From: Marmoricola sp.
GTDB lineage: Bacteria > Actinomycetota > Actinomycetes > Propionibacteriales > Nocardioidaceae
Assembly: GCA_025964775.1 (NCBI GenBank)
Contig: JAOPYE010000025.1
Location: 29,458 to 93,457 of the forward strand
DNA length: 64,000 nt
Direction of reading: 5' to 3'
Positions 42,904 to 51,855 of the stretch are shown here, in pieces. The notes under the pieces were generated by a model that saw only the letters and a program-made list of their open reading frames with translations, was not told where the DNA came from and did not search any database. A program made the translations under genes and the position numbers. Position 1 is the first letter of the stretch. Every line of letters begins with the position of its first letter.

Positions 42904-43304
42904 CGCCAGTTCTCGACCTGGAGGCCCTTCACCCGCCGGAACTCGCGGACGTTGCCGGTCGCCAGGATCAGGCCTTCGGCGCGCGCTTGGCCCGCTATCA
43001 GCACGTCGTACGGTCCGATCGGCGTTCCAAGTGCCGCGAGCTCGGCCCGCACCGCGCCTGCCACCCGTCCGGCACGCCGATCGATCTCCAGCACGACGAC
43101 ACTGTCGAGGAACTCCTCGACCGCATCGAGCGCATCGTCTCGAAGGGGCGCACGTAGGGCGCCGTAGGTCAGCTCGGTGACGGTGACCGCCGAGACCGCC
43201 AACCCGCCACCGTGCTCCCGCAGCTTCTGGGCAAGAGCCGGGCCCGGGCCGCGCAACGCCTGGATGACGGCGTCGGAGTCGACCAGGTGGGTCAGTCCAG
43301 CCAC
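42900..43304 (-). CDS. VapC-type PIN-domain toxin
   Basis: A 134-residue PIN-domain protein. Acidic active-site residues appear at Asp9 (LVDSD), Glu44 (TVTELTYG), Asp100 (GPYDVLIAG) and the late LATGNVREFRRV segment. VapC toxins are Mg-dependent RNases that cut tRNA or rRNA. The GTG at 43304 lies inside the end of the antitoxin gene (13-base overlap), the normal order for vapBC. Antitoxin shortage would release it. Confidence 0.92.
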   Translation of the reverse strand: MAGLTHLVDSDAVIQALRGPGPALAQKLREHGGGLAVSAVTVTELTYGALRAPLRDDALDAVEEFLDSVVVLEIDRRAGRVAGAVRAELAALGTPIGPYDVLIAGQARAEGLILATGNVREFRRVKGLQVENWR

Positions 43305-43528
43305 TCGCGCTCCTGCATCGGCGGCTGTTCACGGTCCGGGAAGTCGGGGTAGCGCTTGCCGTGGTCCAGCCAGTGCGCCATCCCGCGACCCTTCGGCAGG
43401 ATCAAGCGGCCTTCGCCCACGACGCGGATCTCGACCTCGGACACGCCTTCAGGAAAGGCGATGTCCTTCGGCAACCTCACCGCCTGGGTGGTGTTGCTCT
43501 TGAAAAGTTTGGTGATCGCCGGTCTCAT
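43292..43528 (-). CDS. VapB-type antitoxin (AbrB/SpoVT fold)
   Basis: From the ATG at 43528 the protein has 78 residues: an AbrB-type N-terminus (TKLFKSNTTQAVRLPKDIAF, PEGVSEVEIRVVGEGRLIL) that binds DNA as a swapped dimer, and a C-terminal tail (HWLDHGKRYPDFPDREQPP) that would wrap the toxin. It is co-transcribed with and overlaps vapC. Two direct GTATATCC repeats upstream (43536-43555) are likely autoregulatory sites. Confidence 0.9.
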   Translation of the reverse strand: MRPAITKLFKSNTTQAVRLPKDIAFPEGVSEVEIRVVGEGRLILPKGRGMAHWLDHGKRYPDFPDREQPPMQEREWLD

Positions 43529-43535
43529 CCCGGAA

Positions 43536-43555
43536 GTATATCCCCAGGTATATCC
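43536..43555. promoter_or_regulatory. Two GTATATCC direct repeats, probable VapBC autoregulatory site
   Basis: GTATATCC at 43536-43543 and 43548-43555, 12 bp apart, start eight bases before the vapB ATG. The AT-rich repeats also overlap a possible -10 region. One turn spacing suits binding of a VapBC multimer. Confidence 0.6.
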
Positions 43556-43572
43556 TACGGCGACCGGCTGAT

Positions 43573-44457
43573 TCAGACTCGACGCTTGACCGACTCCGAG
43601 TACGCCGCCGAGCGGTAACGCAGGATCGGGTCGTTCGAGAGCTCGATGCCGTCGACGACCCGGGTCGGGTCGAAGACGACGATCTCGCCGCCCTGCTCGC
43701 GCTCCGGGTCCGGGCCGGTGACGGTGATGGTGCCGGCGTCGAACCACGGCCCCGACCACAGCGCCATCGGGTCGTCCGGGTCGTCGCCGTCGACAGCCTT
43801 CTGCGCCTCGAGCGTGAAACCCACCGGGCCCTTCTCCAGACGAGCAAGGATCTCGTCGTGCAGGCGCCCGGATCCGGCGAACTCGCCGGCGGCGCGCTCC
43901 TGCGCCCCACCGGTCGGCACCAGCCGGTACCGGACCCAGGTGGCGGTGCCGTCAGCGGCGACCCAGCGGTAGGCGTGCACCGGGTAGTAGGTCACCTCGG
44001 CGTACGAGTACGGCGGCACGGTCGCCTTGCTGCGGATCGTTGCGAGCAGCGCCGGGAAGGCATCCGGATGCCGTGCCAGGAACAGCGGCATCAGGTACGG
44101 CTTCTGCACCGCCTTCGCCATCGCCACGAAGGCCTCGGGCGTGCGCACCGGGAAGCGCGGTGCGGTCTGGCCGAGAAGGTCGGTGGCGGTGCCGTCCGCG
44201 AGCCGGAACGAGACCGCCATCCCGCGCACGTCCGGCGCCTTGTCGGAGACCATCGGGTTGCCGGCACCGTTGGACCAGCGGATCCGCACCGGCACCGGGT
44301 CGCCCTGGAGGTGGCCTGCGCGGGACAGGGCCGCAGCCGCCGGCGTCGCGGTGAAGGTGCCGGCGTAGAACGCACCCTTGGCATGCAGTGCCCGGTAGCC
44401 GGCATGGCGGCCGAAGATGTCGTTGACCTGGTCGATCGCGTCAGCAGGTTCCAGCAT
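43573..44457 (-). CDS. Catalase-related heme protein (SrpA-like small catalase)
   Basis: From the ATG at 44457 the product has 294 residues; a GTG at 44466 would add three. It is a shortened catalase: YRALHAKGAFYAGTFT contains the distal His, NPMVSDKAPDVRGMAVSFRL the conserved Arg-Gly-Met segment, and the C-terminal LRYRSAAYSESVKRR the proximal Tyr with its Arg. Small catalases of this type act as peroxidases rather than full catalases. It follows purA by about 19 bases and may share its transcript. Confidence 0.92.
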   Translation of the reverse strand: MLEPADAIDQVNDIFGRHAGYRALHAKGAFYAGTFTATPAAAALSRAGHLQGDPVPVRIRWSNGAGNPMVSDKAPDVRGMAVSFRLADGTATDLLGQTAPRFPVRTPEAFVAMAKAVQKPYLMPLFLARHPDAFPALLATIRSKATVPPYSYAEVTYYPVHAYRWVAADGTATWVRYRLVPTGGAQERAAGEFAGSGRLHDEILARLEKGPVGFTLEAQKAVDGDDPDDPMALWSGPWFDAGTITVTGPDPEREQGGEIVVFDPTRVVDGIELSNDPILRYRSAAYSESVKRRV

Positions 44458-44476
44458 GCTGCTCACCCTAGGCCGA

Positions 44477-45763
44477 TCAGAGCGGTGGGACCACGACCGT
44501 TTCTTCGCGACCCGGGCCGACTCCCAGTGCCCAGAACGGTGCACCCGAGATCGCCTCGAGCGCACGCACGTAGATCTGGGCGTTCTTCGGCAGGTCCTCG
44601 AAGGTGCGACACGCCGAGATGTCCTCCTGCCAGCCGTCGAAGTACTCGTAGATCGGCTTGGCGTGGTGGAACTCGGTCTGGGTCATCGGCATCTCGTCGT
44701 GCCGGACGCCGTCGACCTCATAGGCAACGCAGACCGGGATCCGCTCCCACGTGTCGAGCACGTCGAGCTTGGTGAGGAAGAACTCGGTCAGGCCGTTGAC
44801 GCGCGCGGCGTACCGGGCGACGACCGCGTCGTACCAGCCGCAGCGCCGGGTACGGCCGGTCGAGACGCCGACCTCGCCGCCGATGCGCTGCAGGTTGATG
44901 CCGTCCTCGTCGAACAGCTCGGTCGGGAACGGGCCCGCGCCGACCCGGGTCGTGTACGCCTTGATGACGCCGATCACGCGGTCGATGCGGGTCGGACCGA
45001 CGCCGGATCCCACGCAGACACCACCGGCAACCGGGTTGCTGCTGGTCACGAACGGGTAGGTGCCGTGGTCGACATCGAGCATCGTCGCCTGGGCGCCCTC
45101 GAACAGGACCGTCTTGCCCTCGTCGAGGGCCTTGTTCAGCAGCAGGCTGGTGTCCGCGACCATCGGGCGCAGCCGCTCGGTGTAGGCGAGCAGCTCCTCG
45201 ACGACCGCCTCGATCGCGATCGCTCGGCGGTTGTAGACCTTGGCGAGAACCTGGTTGCGCACGTCGAGGGCGGCTTCGACCTTCTGTCGCAGGATCTCCT
45301 CGTCGAACAGGTCGGCCACCCGGATGCCGACCCGGTTGACCTTGTCGCCGTACGCCGGACCGATGCCCCGACCGGTCGTCCCGATCTGGTTCTTGCCCAG
45401 GAACCGCTCGGAGACCTTGTCGACCGCCACGTGGTACGACGCGATCACGTGGGCGTTCGAGCTGACCACCAGCTGGGCGACGTCGACCCCACGCTCGATG
45501 AGGCCGTCGAGCTCGCGGAACAGCGCCTCGGGCGAGACCACGACGCCGTTCGCGATGACCGACGTCGCACCGGGGGTCAGGATGCCGCTGGGCAGCAGGT
45601 GGGTCGCGTACTTCTCGCCGTTGACCACGATCGTGTGGCCCGCGTTGTGACCGCCGCTGGTGCGAACGACGAAGTCGATCGGCTGGCTGGTCGCGAGGAG
45701 GTCGGTGGCCTTCCCCTTGCCTTCGTCGCCCCACTGGGCTCCGAGCACCACGATCGCGGGCAT
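44477..45763 (-). CDS. purA: Adenylosuccinate synthetase
   Basis: The ATG at 45763 (AGAGG upstream) gives 428 residues. GTP-dependent conversion of IMP to adenylosuccinate, the first AMP-specific step. The phosphate loop is QWGDEGKGK (10-18), GGHNAGHT holds the catalytic His, [15 protein letters not shown] binds IMP, and [13 protein letters not shown] lies near 295. A strong hairpin (45841-45874) lies in the leader. In mycobacteria purA (Rv0357c) starts the same block of genes that follows here. Confidence 0.97.
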   Translation of the reverse strand: MPAIVVLGAQWGDEGKGKATDLLATSQPIDFVVRTSGGHNAGHTIVVNGEKYATHLLPSGILTPGATSVIANGVVVSPEALFRELDGLIERGVDVAQLVVSSNAHVIASYHVAVDKVSERFLGKNQIGTTGRGIGPAYGDKVNRVGIRVADLFDEEILRQKVEAALDVRNQVLAKVYNRRAIAIEAVVEELLAYTERLRPMVADTSLLLNKALDEGKTVLFEGAQATMLDVDHGTYPFVTSSNPVAGGVCVGSGVGPTRIDRVIGVIKAYTTRVGAGPFPTELFDEDGINLQRIGGEVGVSTGRTRRCGWYDAVVARYAARVNGLTEFFLTKLDVLDTWERIPVCVAYEVDGVRHDEMPMTQTEFHHAKPIYEYFDGWQEDISACRTFEDLPKNAQIYVRALEAISGAPFWALGVGPGREETVVVPPL

Positions 45764-45840
45764 GAGCACCTCTCTCACTTCTCGACTTCAGCGGGCCGGA
45801 ACGTGCAGGCGGCCGCCGGGCGCGCTCACGGGGGAACGCA

Positions 45841-45874
45841 CAAGAGCCCGGCGTGCAACAGCACGGGGCTCTTG
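45841..45874. other. Stable hairpin in the purA leader region
   Basis: CAAGAGCCC and GGGCTCTTG pair at nine positions, extended by GTGC/GCAC with a small bulge around an AACA loop. It lies upstream of purA and of the divergent lipid-kinase-like gene, where a terminator would not be expected. There is no T-tract on either side. It could be a leader structure in purA mRNA or a regulator site. Confidence 0.55.
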
Positions 45875-45961
45875 CGGAGTCACATTACCAGAATTCGACA
45901 CCTCCGACCGAGGTGCGAGCCGCCCCGGTGGCTTCTGACCGGGGCGCATACGGTGGACGGC

Positions 45962-46822
45962 GTGGAACCCCTCCTGATCATCGCGCCATCGGGATCAGGC
46001 GACGGCGACGAGCTCGGCGCCGCGCTGGACGTCCTGCGCGACCGGGTCTCGATCGAGGTCTGCGAGAGCGGTGGACCCGGCGATCTCGACGGCATCCTGC
46101 ACCGGGCCGGCACCCGCACCATCGTGGTCGCGGGCGGCGACGCCGAGATGCACGCCGTGATCGCCACCCTGCACCGGCGTACCGATCTCGGCGCGAAGAC
46201 GCTCGGGCTCGTTCCCCTGCGCGCGGGCTCGGGCTTCGCCCGCAGTGCGGGCATCCCGACCGATCCGGCAGAGGCGGCCGAAACCCTCCTCACCTCTGCC
46301 GCCCGGCCGATGGACCTGATCGTCGACGAGCTCGGTGAGATCGCGATGACCCTGGTCGAGGTCGGGTCGGGAGCCCGGATGAGCCGACCGGCGGGGCCCC
46401 TGCTCGAACGGCTCGCGCCCCTCGGACTCGGCCTGGTCACGCACCCGCTCGCGGCCGTGGTCGAGGCGGTCCTTCCCGGGGTCGTCAGGCTGCGGATCGA
46501 GATCGACGGCGAGGTCGTCGCCGACATGGACCAGCGCATCCTGGCCGTCTCGCTGGACAACGAGGCGCCTGCGGGTCTCGTCGAGGTGACGGTCACCCAC
46601 GCGACCGACCCGGTGTCGCGGCTCAGCCGCACCCCGGCCAGGCTCCTGGGCCGGAAACCGGACGAGACCGACGTGACGGTCCGGACGGGGTCGCAGGTGT
46701 CGATCGCCGGCGAGGACTTCTGGCTCCGGGCCGACCGCGAGCTCCACGGTCCCGAACGCCGGCGGACCTGGCACGTCGAGTCGGCGGCGTACCGGCTGCT
46801 GGCGCCGCCCGAAGCCGACTAG
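45962..46822 (+). CDS. Diacylglycerol/lipid kinase-like protein with altered catalytic motif
   Basis: From the GTG at 45962 the protein has 286 residues. It follows the DAGK/sphingosine kinase-like fold, but the nucleotide loop reads VAGGDAEMHA (residues 56-65) instead of GGDGT, and LRAGSGFARSAG replaces PLGTGNDFAR. Both catalytic loops are therefore degenerate. A gene for a DAGK-like protein sits here in other actinobacteria (Rv0358 position in mycobacteria is different in detail). It may have lost ATP binding and act as a lipid-binding or partner protein, or use a different phosphate donor. Confidence 0.8.
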   Translation: MEPLLIIAPSGSGDGDELGAALDVLRDRVSIEVCESGGPGDLDGILHRAGTRTIVVAGGDAEMHAVIATLHRRTDLGAKTLGLVPLRAGSGFARSAGIPTDPAEAAETLLTSAARPMDLIVDELGEIAMTLVEVGSGARMSRPAGPLLERLAPLGLGLVTHPLAAVVEAVLPGVVRLRIEIDGEVVADMDQRILAVSLDNEAPAGLVEVTVTHATDPVSRLSRTPARLLGRKPDETDVTVRTGSQVSIAGEDFWLRADRELHGPERRRTWHVESAAYRLLAPPEAD

Positions 46823-47613
46823 GGCAACCGGCCTGCGGCGACGAACAACGGCGCGAAGAAGGTGGGGCGCACGACGGCAGCGTCGAGCCGTTCGAAGGCA
46901 GCTCCCCAGCGAGCGACGTCGCTCTCGGTCGCGGCACCCTGTGCGAGCATCGCGTCGCGTGCTGCCCACAGCGGCGGGCGCATCCCCGGTGGCATCGTCA
47001 CGATGTTGTAGAGACCGACGAACGCGACCGGTCCGAGGCCGGCGGCGCCCAGGAGTGCTGCCAACCGGAGCCCGACCTGCGGATCGTTGCCCCGGACGGC
47101 GTGGAACTCGGCGTACCGGGGTCCCAGATCAGCCAGCTCGGGGTTGCTGTCGAGCGCCCGCATGCCGGTGAGGTCGGTGTCGACCAGGTACACCGTTCCC
47201 CCACGGCGCACCAGGGTTGCCAGGTGGTCGACGATGCGTTGCTCGTCGCCGCCGTTGTGCGCAAGGACGTGCCGCATCATCGCGACGTCGACCGAGCCCG
47301 GCTCGACGCCGGTCGCGGTCGCGGTGCCGTGGCGCAGCTCCACGTTCTCCAGCCCGGACTCGGCGACAACCTGACGCGCGGCCCTCAGCGCCTCCTCCTC
47401 GCGCTCGACCCCGATCACCCGACCTGACGGGCCGACGATCCTGGCGATCTCGACGCTCATGGCTGCCGGGCCGCACCCGACATCGGCGACAACGGCACCG
47501 TCGGCGACCCCCGCCAGAGCGAGTTGTTGGGACTCTCCGGCGATCGCGTGCCGGGCCATCATCCGGTAGCGCGCGATCTCCGCCTCGCTCACCGCGAGCG
47601 TGTACTCGGCCAT
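46819..47613 (-). CDS. Class I SAM-dependent methyltransferase
   Basis: With the ATG at 47613 the product has 264 residues. Motif I is VVADVGCGPAAMSVEIARIV (near residue 41), the acidic end of strand 2 is in VIGVEREEE, and the VDVAMMRHVLAHNGG segment follows. The RYRMMARHAIAGE start is typical of small-molecule methyltransferases of the UbiE/COQ5-like group. An upstream ATG (47649) would add 12 residues. Its stop overlaps that of the convergent kinase-like gene by four bases. The substrate is unknown. Confidence 0.9.
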   Translation of the reverse strand: MAEYTLAVSEAEIARYRMMARHAIAGESQQLALAGVADGAVVADVGCGPAAMSVEIARIVGPSGRVIGVEREEEALRAARQVVAESGLENVELRHGTATATGVEPGSVDVAMMRHVLAHNGGDEQRIVDHLATLVRRGGTVYLVDTDLTGMRALDSNPELADLGPRYAEFHAVRGNDPQVGLRLAALLGAAGLGPVAFVGLYNIVTMPPGMRPPLWAARDAMLAQGAATESDVARWGAAFERLDAAVVRPTFFAPLFVAAGRLP

Positions 47614-47669
47614 AGGCACAGCATCACCCGCGAACCGGCGGACGTCCATGGCCGTCGCGGGCCGTGTCC

Positions 47670-48101
47670 TCAGCCGAGCAGGGCCTCGTACGCCTCGGGG
47701 CTCGAGTCGCGCAGGAAGTCGCGGCACCGCTGCTCCTCGGCCTCCTCGCCGATCAGACCAGCGGCCCTGGTCAGAGCAGCAAGAGCGCGCAGGAAGCCAC
47801 GGTTCGGGACGTGGTCCCACGGCACCGGGCCATGACCCTTCCACCCGTTGCGCCGCAGCTGGTCCAGGCTCCGGTGGTAGCCGACCCGCGCGAACGCGTA
47901 GCCCACGACGTCGTCAGCGTCTCCACCGGCCTGGGCCTGCTCGGCCAGCACCGCCCAGGCGAGCGGCGATTCCGGGTGCGCCTTCACCACCGTCCGGGCA
48001 TCCTCGCCCGCGGCCAGGTCGGCGGCAGCAGGGTCTTCGGGCAGGAGGGTCGGAGGCGGACCAGCCATCAGGTCGGAGCGGTGCAGATCAGAGGGGGTCA
48101 T
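47670..48101 (-). CDS. DUF3151 family protein
   Basis: From the ATG at 48101 the protein has 143 residues. The text TVVKAHPESPLAWAVLAEQA, VGYAFARVGYHRSLDQLRRN, GWKGHGPVPWDHVPNRGFLR and EEQRCRDFLRDSSPEAYEAL matches DUF3151, an actinobacterial family of unknown function with TPR-like helices. Mycobacteria have the same gene (Rv0360c) near fba. It probably acts in the cytosol as a binding protein. Confidence 0.92.
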   Translation of the reverse strand: MTPSDLHRSDLMAGPPPTLLPEDPAAADLAAGEDARTVVKAHPESPLAWAVLAEQAQAGGDADDVVGYAFARVGYHRSLDQLRRNGWKGHGPVPWDHVPNRGFLRALAALTRAAGLIGEEAEEQRCRDFLRDSSPEAYEALLG

Positions 48102-48137
48102 GGACCAATTGTCCCCCACCGGGTGTTGAGTAGCACC

Positions 48138-49646
48138 ATGACCCAGACTGCCTCGCCCACAGCAGGTCCTGCCGAGCAGCCCGACGTGCGCCCCTGGCCG
48201 GCCCTCTTCGCGCTGGTCCTCGGGTTCTTCATGATCCTGGTGGACCTCACGATCGTGACGGTCGCGACGCCGACGATCATCGACAAGCTGCACGCGAGCG
48301 TCAACCAGACCCTGTGGGTCTCCAGCGCCTACATGCTGGCCTACGCGGTCCCTGTCCTCATCATGGGACGCCTCGGCGACCGGTTCGGCTCGAAGCGGCT
48401 GTACCTGATCGGACTGACGGTCTTCACGCTCGCGTCGCTGTGGTGCGGCCTGGCCGGCGGCATCACGATGCTGATCGTCGCGCGCGTCGTGCAGGGTCTC
48501 GGCGCCTCGATGATCACCCCGCAGACGATGGCCATCATCACCCGCACCTTCCCCGCAGCCGAGCGTGGCAAGGCGATGGCGGTCTGGGGAGCCACCGCCG
48601 GCGTCGCGATGGTCGTCGGCCCGATCCTCGGCGGCGTGCTGACCACCGGTCTCGGCTGGGAGTGGATCTTCTTCGTCAACATCCCGGTCGGCGTGGTCGG
48701 GTTCTACCTCGCGGTGCGCAACGTGCCGTCACTCTCGACCAACGACCACGATTTCGACTGGCTCGGCGTCGCCCTGTCCGGTGGCGGCCTGTTCCTGCTG
48801 GCATTCGGCATCCAGCAGGGACACCAGGAGCACTGGGCCGGCTGGATCATCGCGATGATCGTCGGTGGTGTGGTCATCCTGACCGCCTTCGTCCGTTGGC
48901 AGGCGCAGAACACCAAGGAGCCGCTCGTTCCGCTCGGACTGTTCCGGGACCGGAACTTCTCGGTCTCCACGATCGCGATCACCGTGATGGGGTTCGTCGG
49001 TGTCTCGATGGGCTATCCGCTGATGCTGTGGGCCCAGGCCGTGCTGGGCTACAGCGCGACGAAAGCTGCCCTGCTGTTCTTCCCGATGGCGGTGATGTCG
49101 ATCATCCTGGCCAAGCCGGTCGGCGGTCTCACCGACCGGGTGCACCCGCGGATCATCGTGGGCATCGGCTTCCTGCTCAGCATGATCGGCATGTTCTCGC
49201 TGACGACCCAGATCAAACCGCACACGTCGATCTGGCTGGTCGCCCTCTTCCAGGTGATCCTGGGCTGCGGCAACGCCTTCATCTGGGCTCCGACCGCAGC
49301 GACGGCGAACCGCAACCTGCCGCTGCACCAGGCCGGAGCCGGGGCAGGGGTGTACAACGCGACCCGCCAGGTCGGCTCCGTGGTCGGCTCGGCCGCGATC
49401 GCCGTGATGATGAGCAGCCGGCTGGCCCACTACCTGCCCGGCGCATCGGCCCATGGCGACGCCGGCGCCCAGAAGATCACCGACCCGCACGTCGCCGCCC
49501 TGTTCGCGAAGGCCATGCAGCAGGCGTTCCTGCTGCCGGCGAGCATCTACGTCATCGGCCTGGTCGCGGTGCTCTTCTACGAGCGCCCGAAGCACACCGG
49601 GTACGGCGGTACAGCTGCTCCCGTTCCTGCTGCTGCCGAGAACTGA
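48138..49646 (+). CDS. DHA2-family MFS drug exporter
   Basis: A 502-residue protein with about 14 hydrophobic helices, the size and layout of the DHA2 (EmrB/QacA) group. LGFFMILVDLTIVTVATPTI has the DHA2 motif D1, GRLGDRFGSKRLYLIGL is motif A, and GPILGGVLTTGLGWEWIFFV motif C. These are proton-driven exporters of toxic compounds. No regulator gene lies beside it, so its expression control is unclear. Confidence 0.94.
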   Translation: MTQTASPTAGPAEQPDVRPWPALFALVLGFFMILVDLTIVTVATPTIIDKLHASVNQTLWVSSAYMLAYAVPVLIMGRLGDRFGSKRLYLIGLTVFTLASLWCGLAGGITMLIVARVVQGLGASMITPQTMAIITRTFPAAERGKAMAVWGATAGVAMVVGPILGGVLTTGLGWEWIFFVNIPVGVVGFYLAVRNVPSLSTNDHDFDWLGVALSGGGLFLLAFGIQQGHQEHWAGWIIAMIVGGVVILTAFVRWQAQNTKEPLVPLGLFRDRNFSVSTIAITVMGFVGVSMGYPLMLWAQAVLGYSATKAALLFFPMAVMSIILAKPVGGLTDRVHPRIIVGIGFLLSMIGMFSLTTQIKPHTSIWLVALFQVILGCGNAFIWAPTAATANRNLPLHQAGAGAGVYNATRQVGSVVGSAAIAVMMSSRLAHYLPGASAHGDAGAQKITDPHVAALFAKAMQQAFLLPASIYVIGLVAVLFYERPKHTGYGGTAAPVPAAAEN

Positions 49647-49703
49647 TCGCAGCAGCGCGTCGTTCTCGGGACGCCGAGCGCTCGGGATGGCAGGCTGCGC
49701 GCC

Positions 49704-50774
49704 ATGGATCACCGACCAGAACTCGATGGCATCCGCGCGCTGGCGGTCCTCGCCGTGCTCGCCTACCACTCGTACCTGTTGCTCGCGTTGTGCAGCGGCG
49801 GCTGGCTCGGTGTGGACGTGTTCTTCGTCCTCTCCGGCTACCTGATCACCGCGATCCTGCTCAGCGAGCACCGGCGTACCGGTCGACTCGACTTCCGACG
49901 GTTCTACGTCCGCCGACTGGAACGCCTGTACCCGGCCCTCCTGGTCGCACTCGTTCTCGGTGCAGTGTTCTACCGGACGATCGGCGACGGCGGCACCTTC
50001 GTGGGTTACCTGCGCACGGCCGGTGCGGCGGGACTGTACGTGGAGAACTTCGTCTGGGGTCTGGGCGGTCACGAGCTCGGCAAGTTCGGTCACACCTGGA
50101 GCCTGGCCGTCGAGATGCAGTTCTACCTGGTCTGGCCGCCCCTGCTCGGCTGGCTGGTTGCCCGCAAGAGCAACCTGATCGCGCCGGTGGTGGCCGGGAT
50201 CGCCGTCAGCTACGTGCTGCTGGTCACCGAGATGGGCCGGGAACCGACCTCGTTCCCGGTGGCCTACTACATGCCGTGGACCCGCGCCTTCGAGCTGCTG
50301 ATCGGAGCCCTGGTCGCGGTCACGCTGACCCGAGGCGCCAGGGCCGAGCGCCACAGCCCTCGACGCTGGACGGGCTGGCTGATCCTGGCCGCGCTCGGCT
50401 TCGCGTTCGTGCTCGCTGCGGGAGACAACATCAGCGTGCATCCTGCGGTCATCGCCTGGCAGTCACCGCTGGTGGCTGCACTCACGGCCGGGTTGCTGGT
50501 GCACCTGGACGGGGTGCGCACCCGCGGCGTCGGCGCCGTACTCGCCTGGGCTCCGCTGGCGTGGCTCGGCAGGATCTCCTACGGCGTGTACCTGTTCCAC
50601 TACCCGGTGCTCACCGTGCTGCGGGCGCACGGCGTCGCAGGAGCCAGCACGGGTTTCGTCCTCGGTGGCGGCATCTCGATCCTGCTGGCCGCCGCGTCGT
50701 ACCGGGTGATCGAGCAGCCGATCCTGAGCCGGCGCAGTCGTCCCGGCGCCCAGCGGGTTCAGCCGATCGTCTGA
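49704..50774 (+). CDS. Acyltransferase 3 family membrane protein
   Basis: The 356-residue protein has about ten hydrophobic helices. The N-terminal RPELDGIRALAVLAVLAYHS segment carries the catalytic His, the SGYLITAILLSEHRRTGRLD and FRRFYVRRLERLYPALL segments match the R-x10-H type region of the family, and GRISYGVYLFHYPVLTVL lies late. Such enzymes O-acetylate surface polysaccharides, peptidoglycan or lipids. No SGNH domain is fused. The 3' end overlaps the convergent fba gene by 16 bases. Confidence 0.93.
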   Translation: MDHRPELDGIRALAVLAVLAYHSYLLLALCSGGWLGVDVFFVLSGYLITAILLSEHRRTGRLDFRRFYVRRLERLYPALLVALVLGAVFYRTIGDGGTFVGYLRTAGAAGLYVENFVWGLGGHELGKFGHTWSLAVEMQFYLVWPPLLGWLVARKSNLIAPVVAGIAVSYVLLVTEMGREPTSFPVAYYMPWTRAFELLIGALVAVTLTRGARAERHSPRRWTGWLILAALGFAFVLAAGDNISVHPAVIAWQSPLVAALTAGLLVHLDGVRTRGVGAVLAWAPLAWLGRISYGVYLFHYPVLTVLRAHGVAGASTGFVLGGGISILLAAASYRVIEQPILSRRSRPGAQRVQPIV

Positions 50775-51790
50775 CCGGTGCTGCTCAGGTTCGCGCAGGC
50801 CTCGACCACGCGGGCAGCCATGCCGGCTTCGGCGGCCTTGCCCCACGCTCGCGGGTCGTAGGCCTTCTTGTTGCCGACCTCGCCGTCGACCTTCAGGACA
50901 CCGTCGTAGTTGCTGAACATGTGCGCCGCGACCGGCCTGGTGAACGCGTACTGCGTGTCCGTGTCGACGTTCATCTTGATGACGCCGAAGCTGACGGCCG
51001 CGGCGATGTCCTCCGGGCTCGAACCCGAACCGCCGTGGAAGACCAGGTCGAACGGCTTGGAGCCGGTGGGCAGTCCGAGCTTGGCGACGACGGCCTCCTG
51101 CGCAGCCTTGAGGATCTCCGGACGGAGCTTGACGTTCCCCGGCTTGTAGACGCCGTGCACGTTGCCGAAGGTCAGCGCCGTCATGTAGCGGCCGTTCTCG
51201 CCGGTCCCCAGCGCCTCGACGGTGGCGAGCGCGTCCTCGGGCGTCGTGTACAGCTTCTCGTCGATCGCGCCGACGACACCGTCCTCCTCGCCTCCGACCA
51301 CACCGATCTCGACCTCGAGGATGATGTGCGCCGCCGCGCACTGGGCGAGCAGCTCCTGGGCGATCAGCAGGTTCTCCGCCATCGGCACGGCCGAGCCGTC
51401 CCACATGTGCGACTGGAACAGCGGCGCCTCGCCGCGCGCGACCCGCTCGGCCGAGATCGCGACCAGCGGCCGGACGAAGCCGTCGAGCTTGTCCTTCGGA
51501 CAGTGATCGGTGTGCAGCGCGACGTTGATCGGGAAGTTCTTCGCCACCTCGGCCGCGTACGTCGCGAAGGCGACCGAGCCGGTGACCATGTTCTTCACGC
51601 TCGGACCGGAGAGGTACTCGGCCCCACCCGTGGACACCTGGATGATCCCGTCGCTGCCGGCGTCCGCGAAGCCCTGGAGTGCGGCGTTCAGCGTCTGCGA
51701 GGACGAGACGTTGATCGCGGGGAAGGCGAAGGACTTCGCCTTGGCCACGTCCAGCATCTCGGCGTACTTCTCGGGGGTGGCGATGGGCAT
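50759..51790 (-). CDS. fbaA: Fructose-bisphosphate aldolase, class II
   Basis: The 343-residue zinc aldolase splits fructose 1,6-bisphosphate in glycolysis and works in reverse in gluconeogenesis. HTDHCPKDKLDGFV has a zinc-binding His and catalytic Asp, ILEVEIGVVGGEEDGV and FGNVHGVYKPG hold further ligands, and DLVFHGGSGSSPEDI the final His. GAGGAG lies just before the ATG. It corresponds to fba (Rv0363c) and lies in the same neighbourhood as pyrE and clpB in mycobacteria. Confidence 0.97.
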   Translation of the reverse strand: MPIATPEKYAEMLDVAKAKSFAFPAINVSSSQTLNAALQGFADAGSDGIIQVSTGGAEYLSGPSVKNMVTGSVAFATYAAEVAKNFPINVALHTDHCPKDKLDGFVRPLVAISAERVARGEAPLFQSHMWDGSAVPMAENLLIAQELLAQCAAAHIILEVEIGVVGGEEDGVVGAIDEKLYTTPEDALATVEALGTGENGRYMTALTFGNVHGVYKPGNVKLRPEILKAAQEAVVAKLGLPTGSKPFDLVFHGGSGSSPEDIAAAVSFGVIKMNVDTDTQYAFTRPVAAHMFSNYDGVLKVDGEVGNKKAYDPRAWGKAAEAGMAARVVEACANLSSTGQTIG

Positions 51791-51855
51791 GCGGGACTCC
51801 TCGGGAGCGATCAGGACGGCTTCACCCTAGACGACCCAGGCGCTACCGTCTGACC

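Noticed and set aside
44417..45961. Upstream extension of the lipid-kinase-like frame across purA
   Set aside because: The extension is an antisense shadow of purA; a GTG at 45962 fits the family start.
48314..51853. Very long plus-strand open frame (over 1100 codons) through the DHA2, acyltransferase and fba genes
   Set aside because: It is full of Arg, Pro and Gly, overlaps well-supported genes on both strands, and has no domain.
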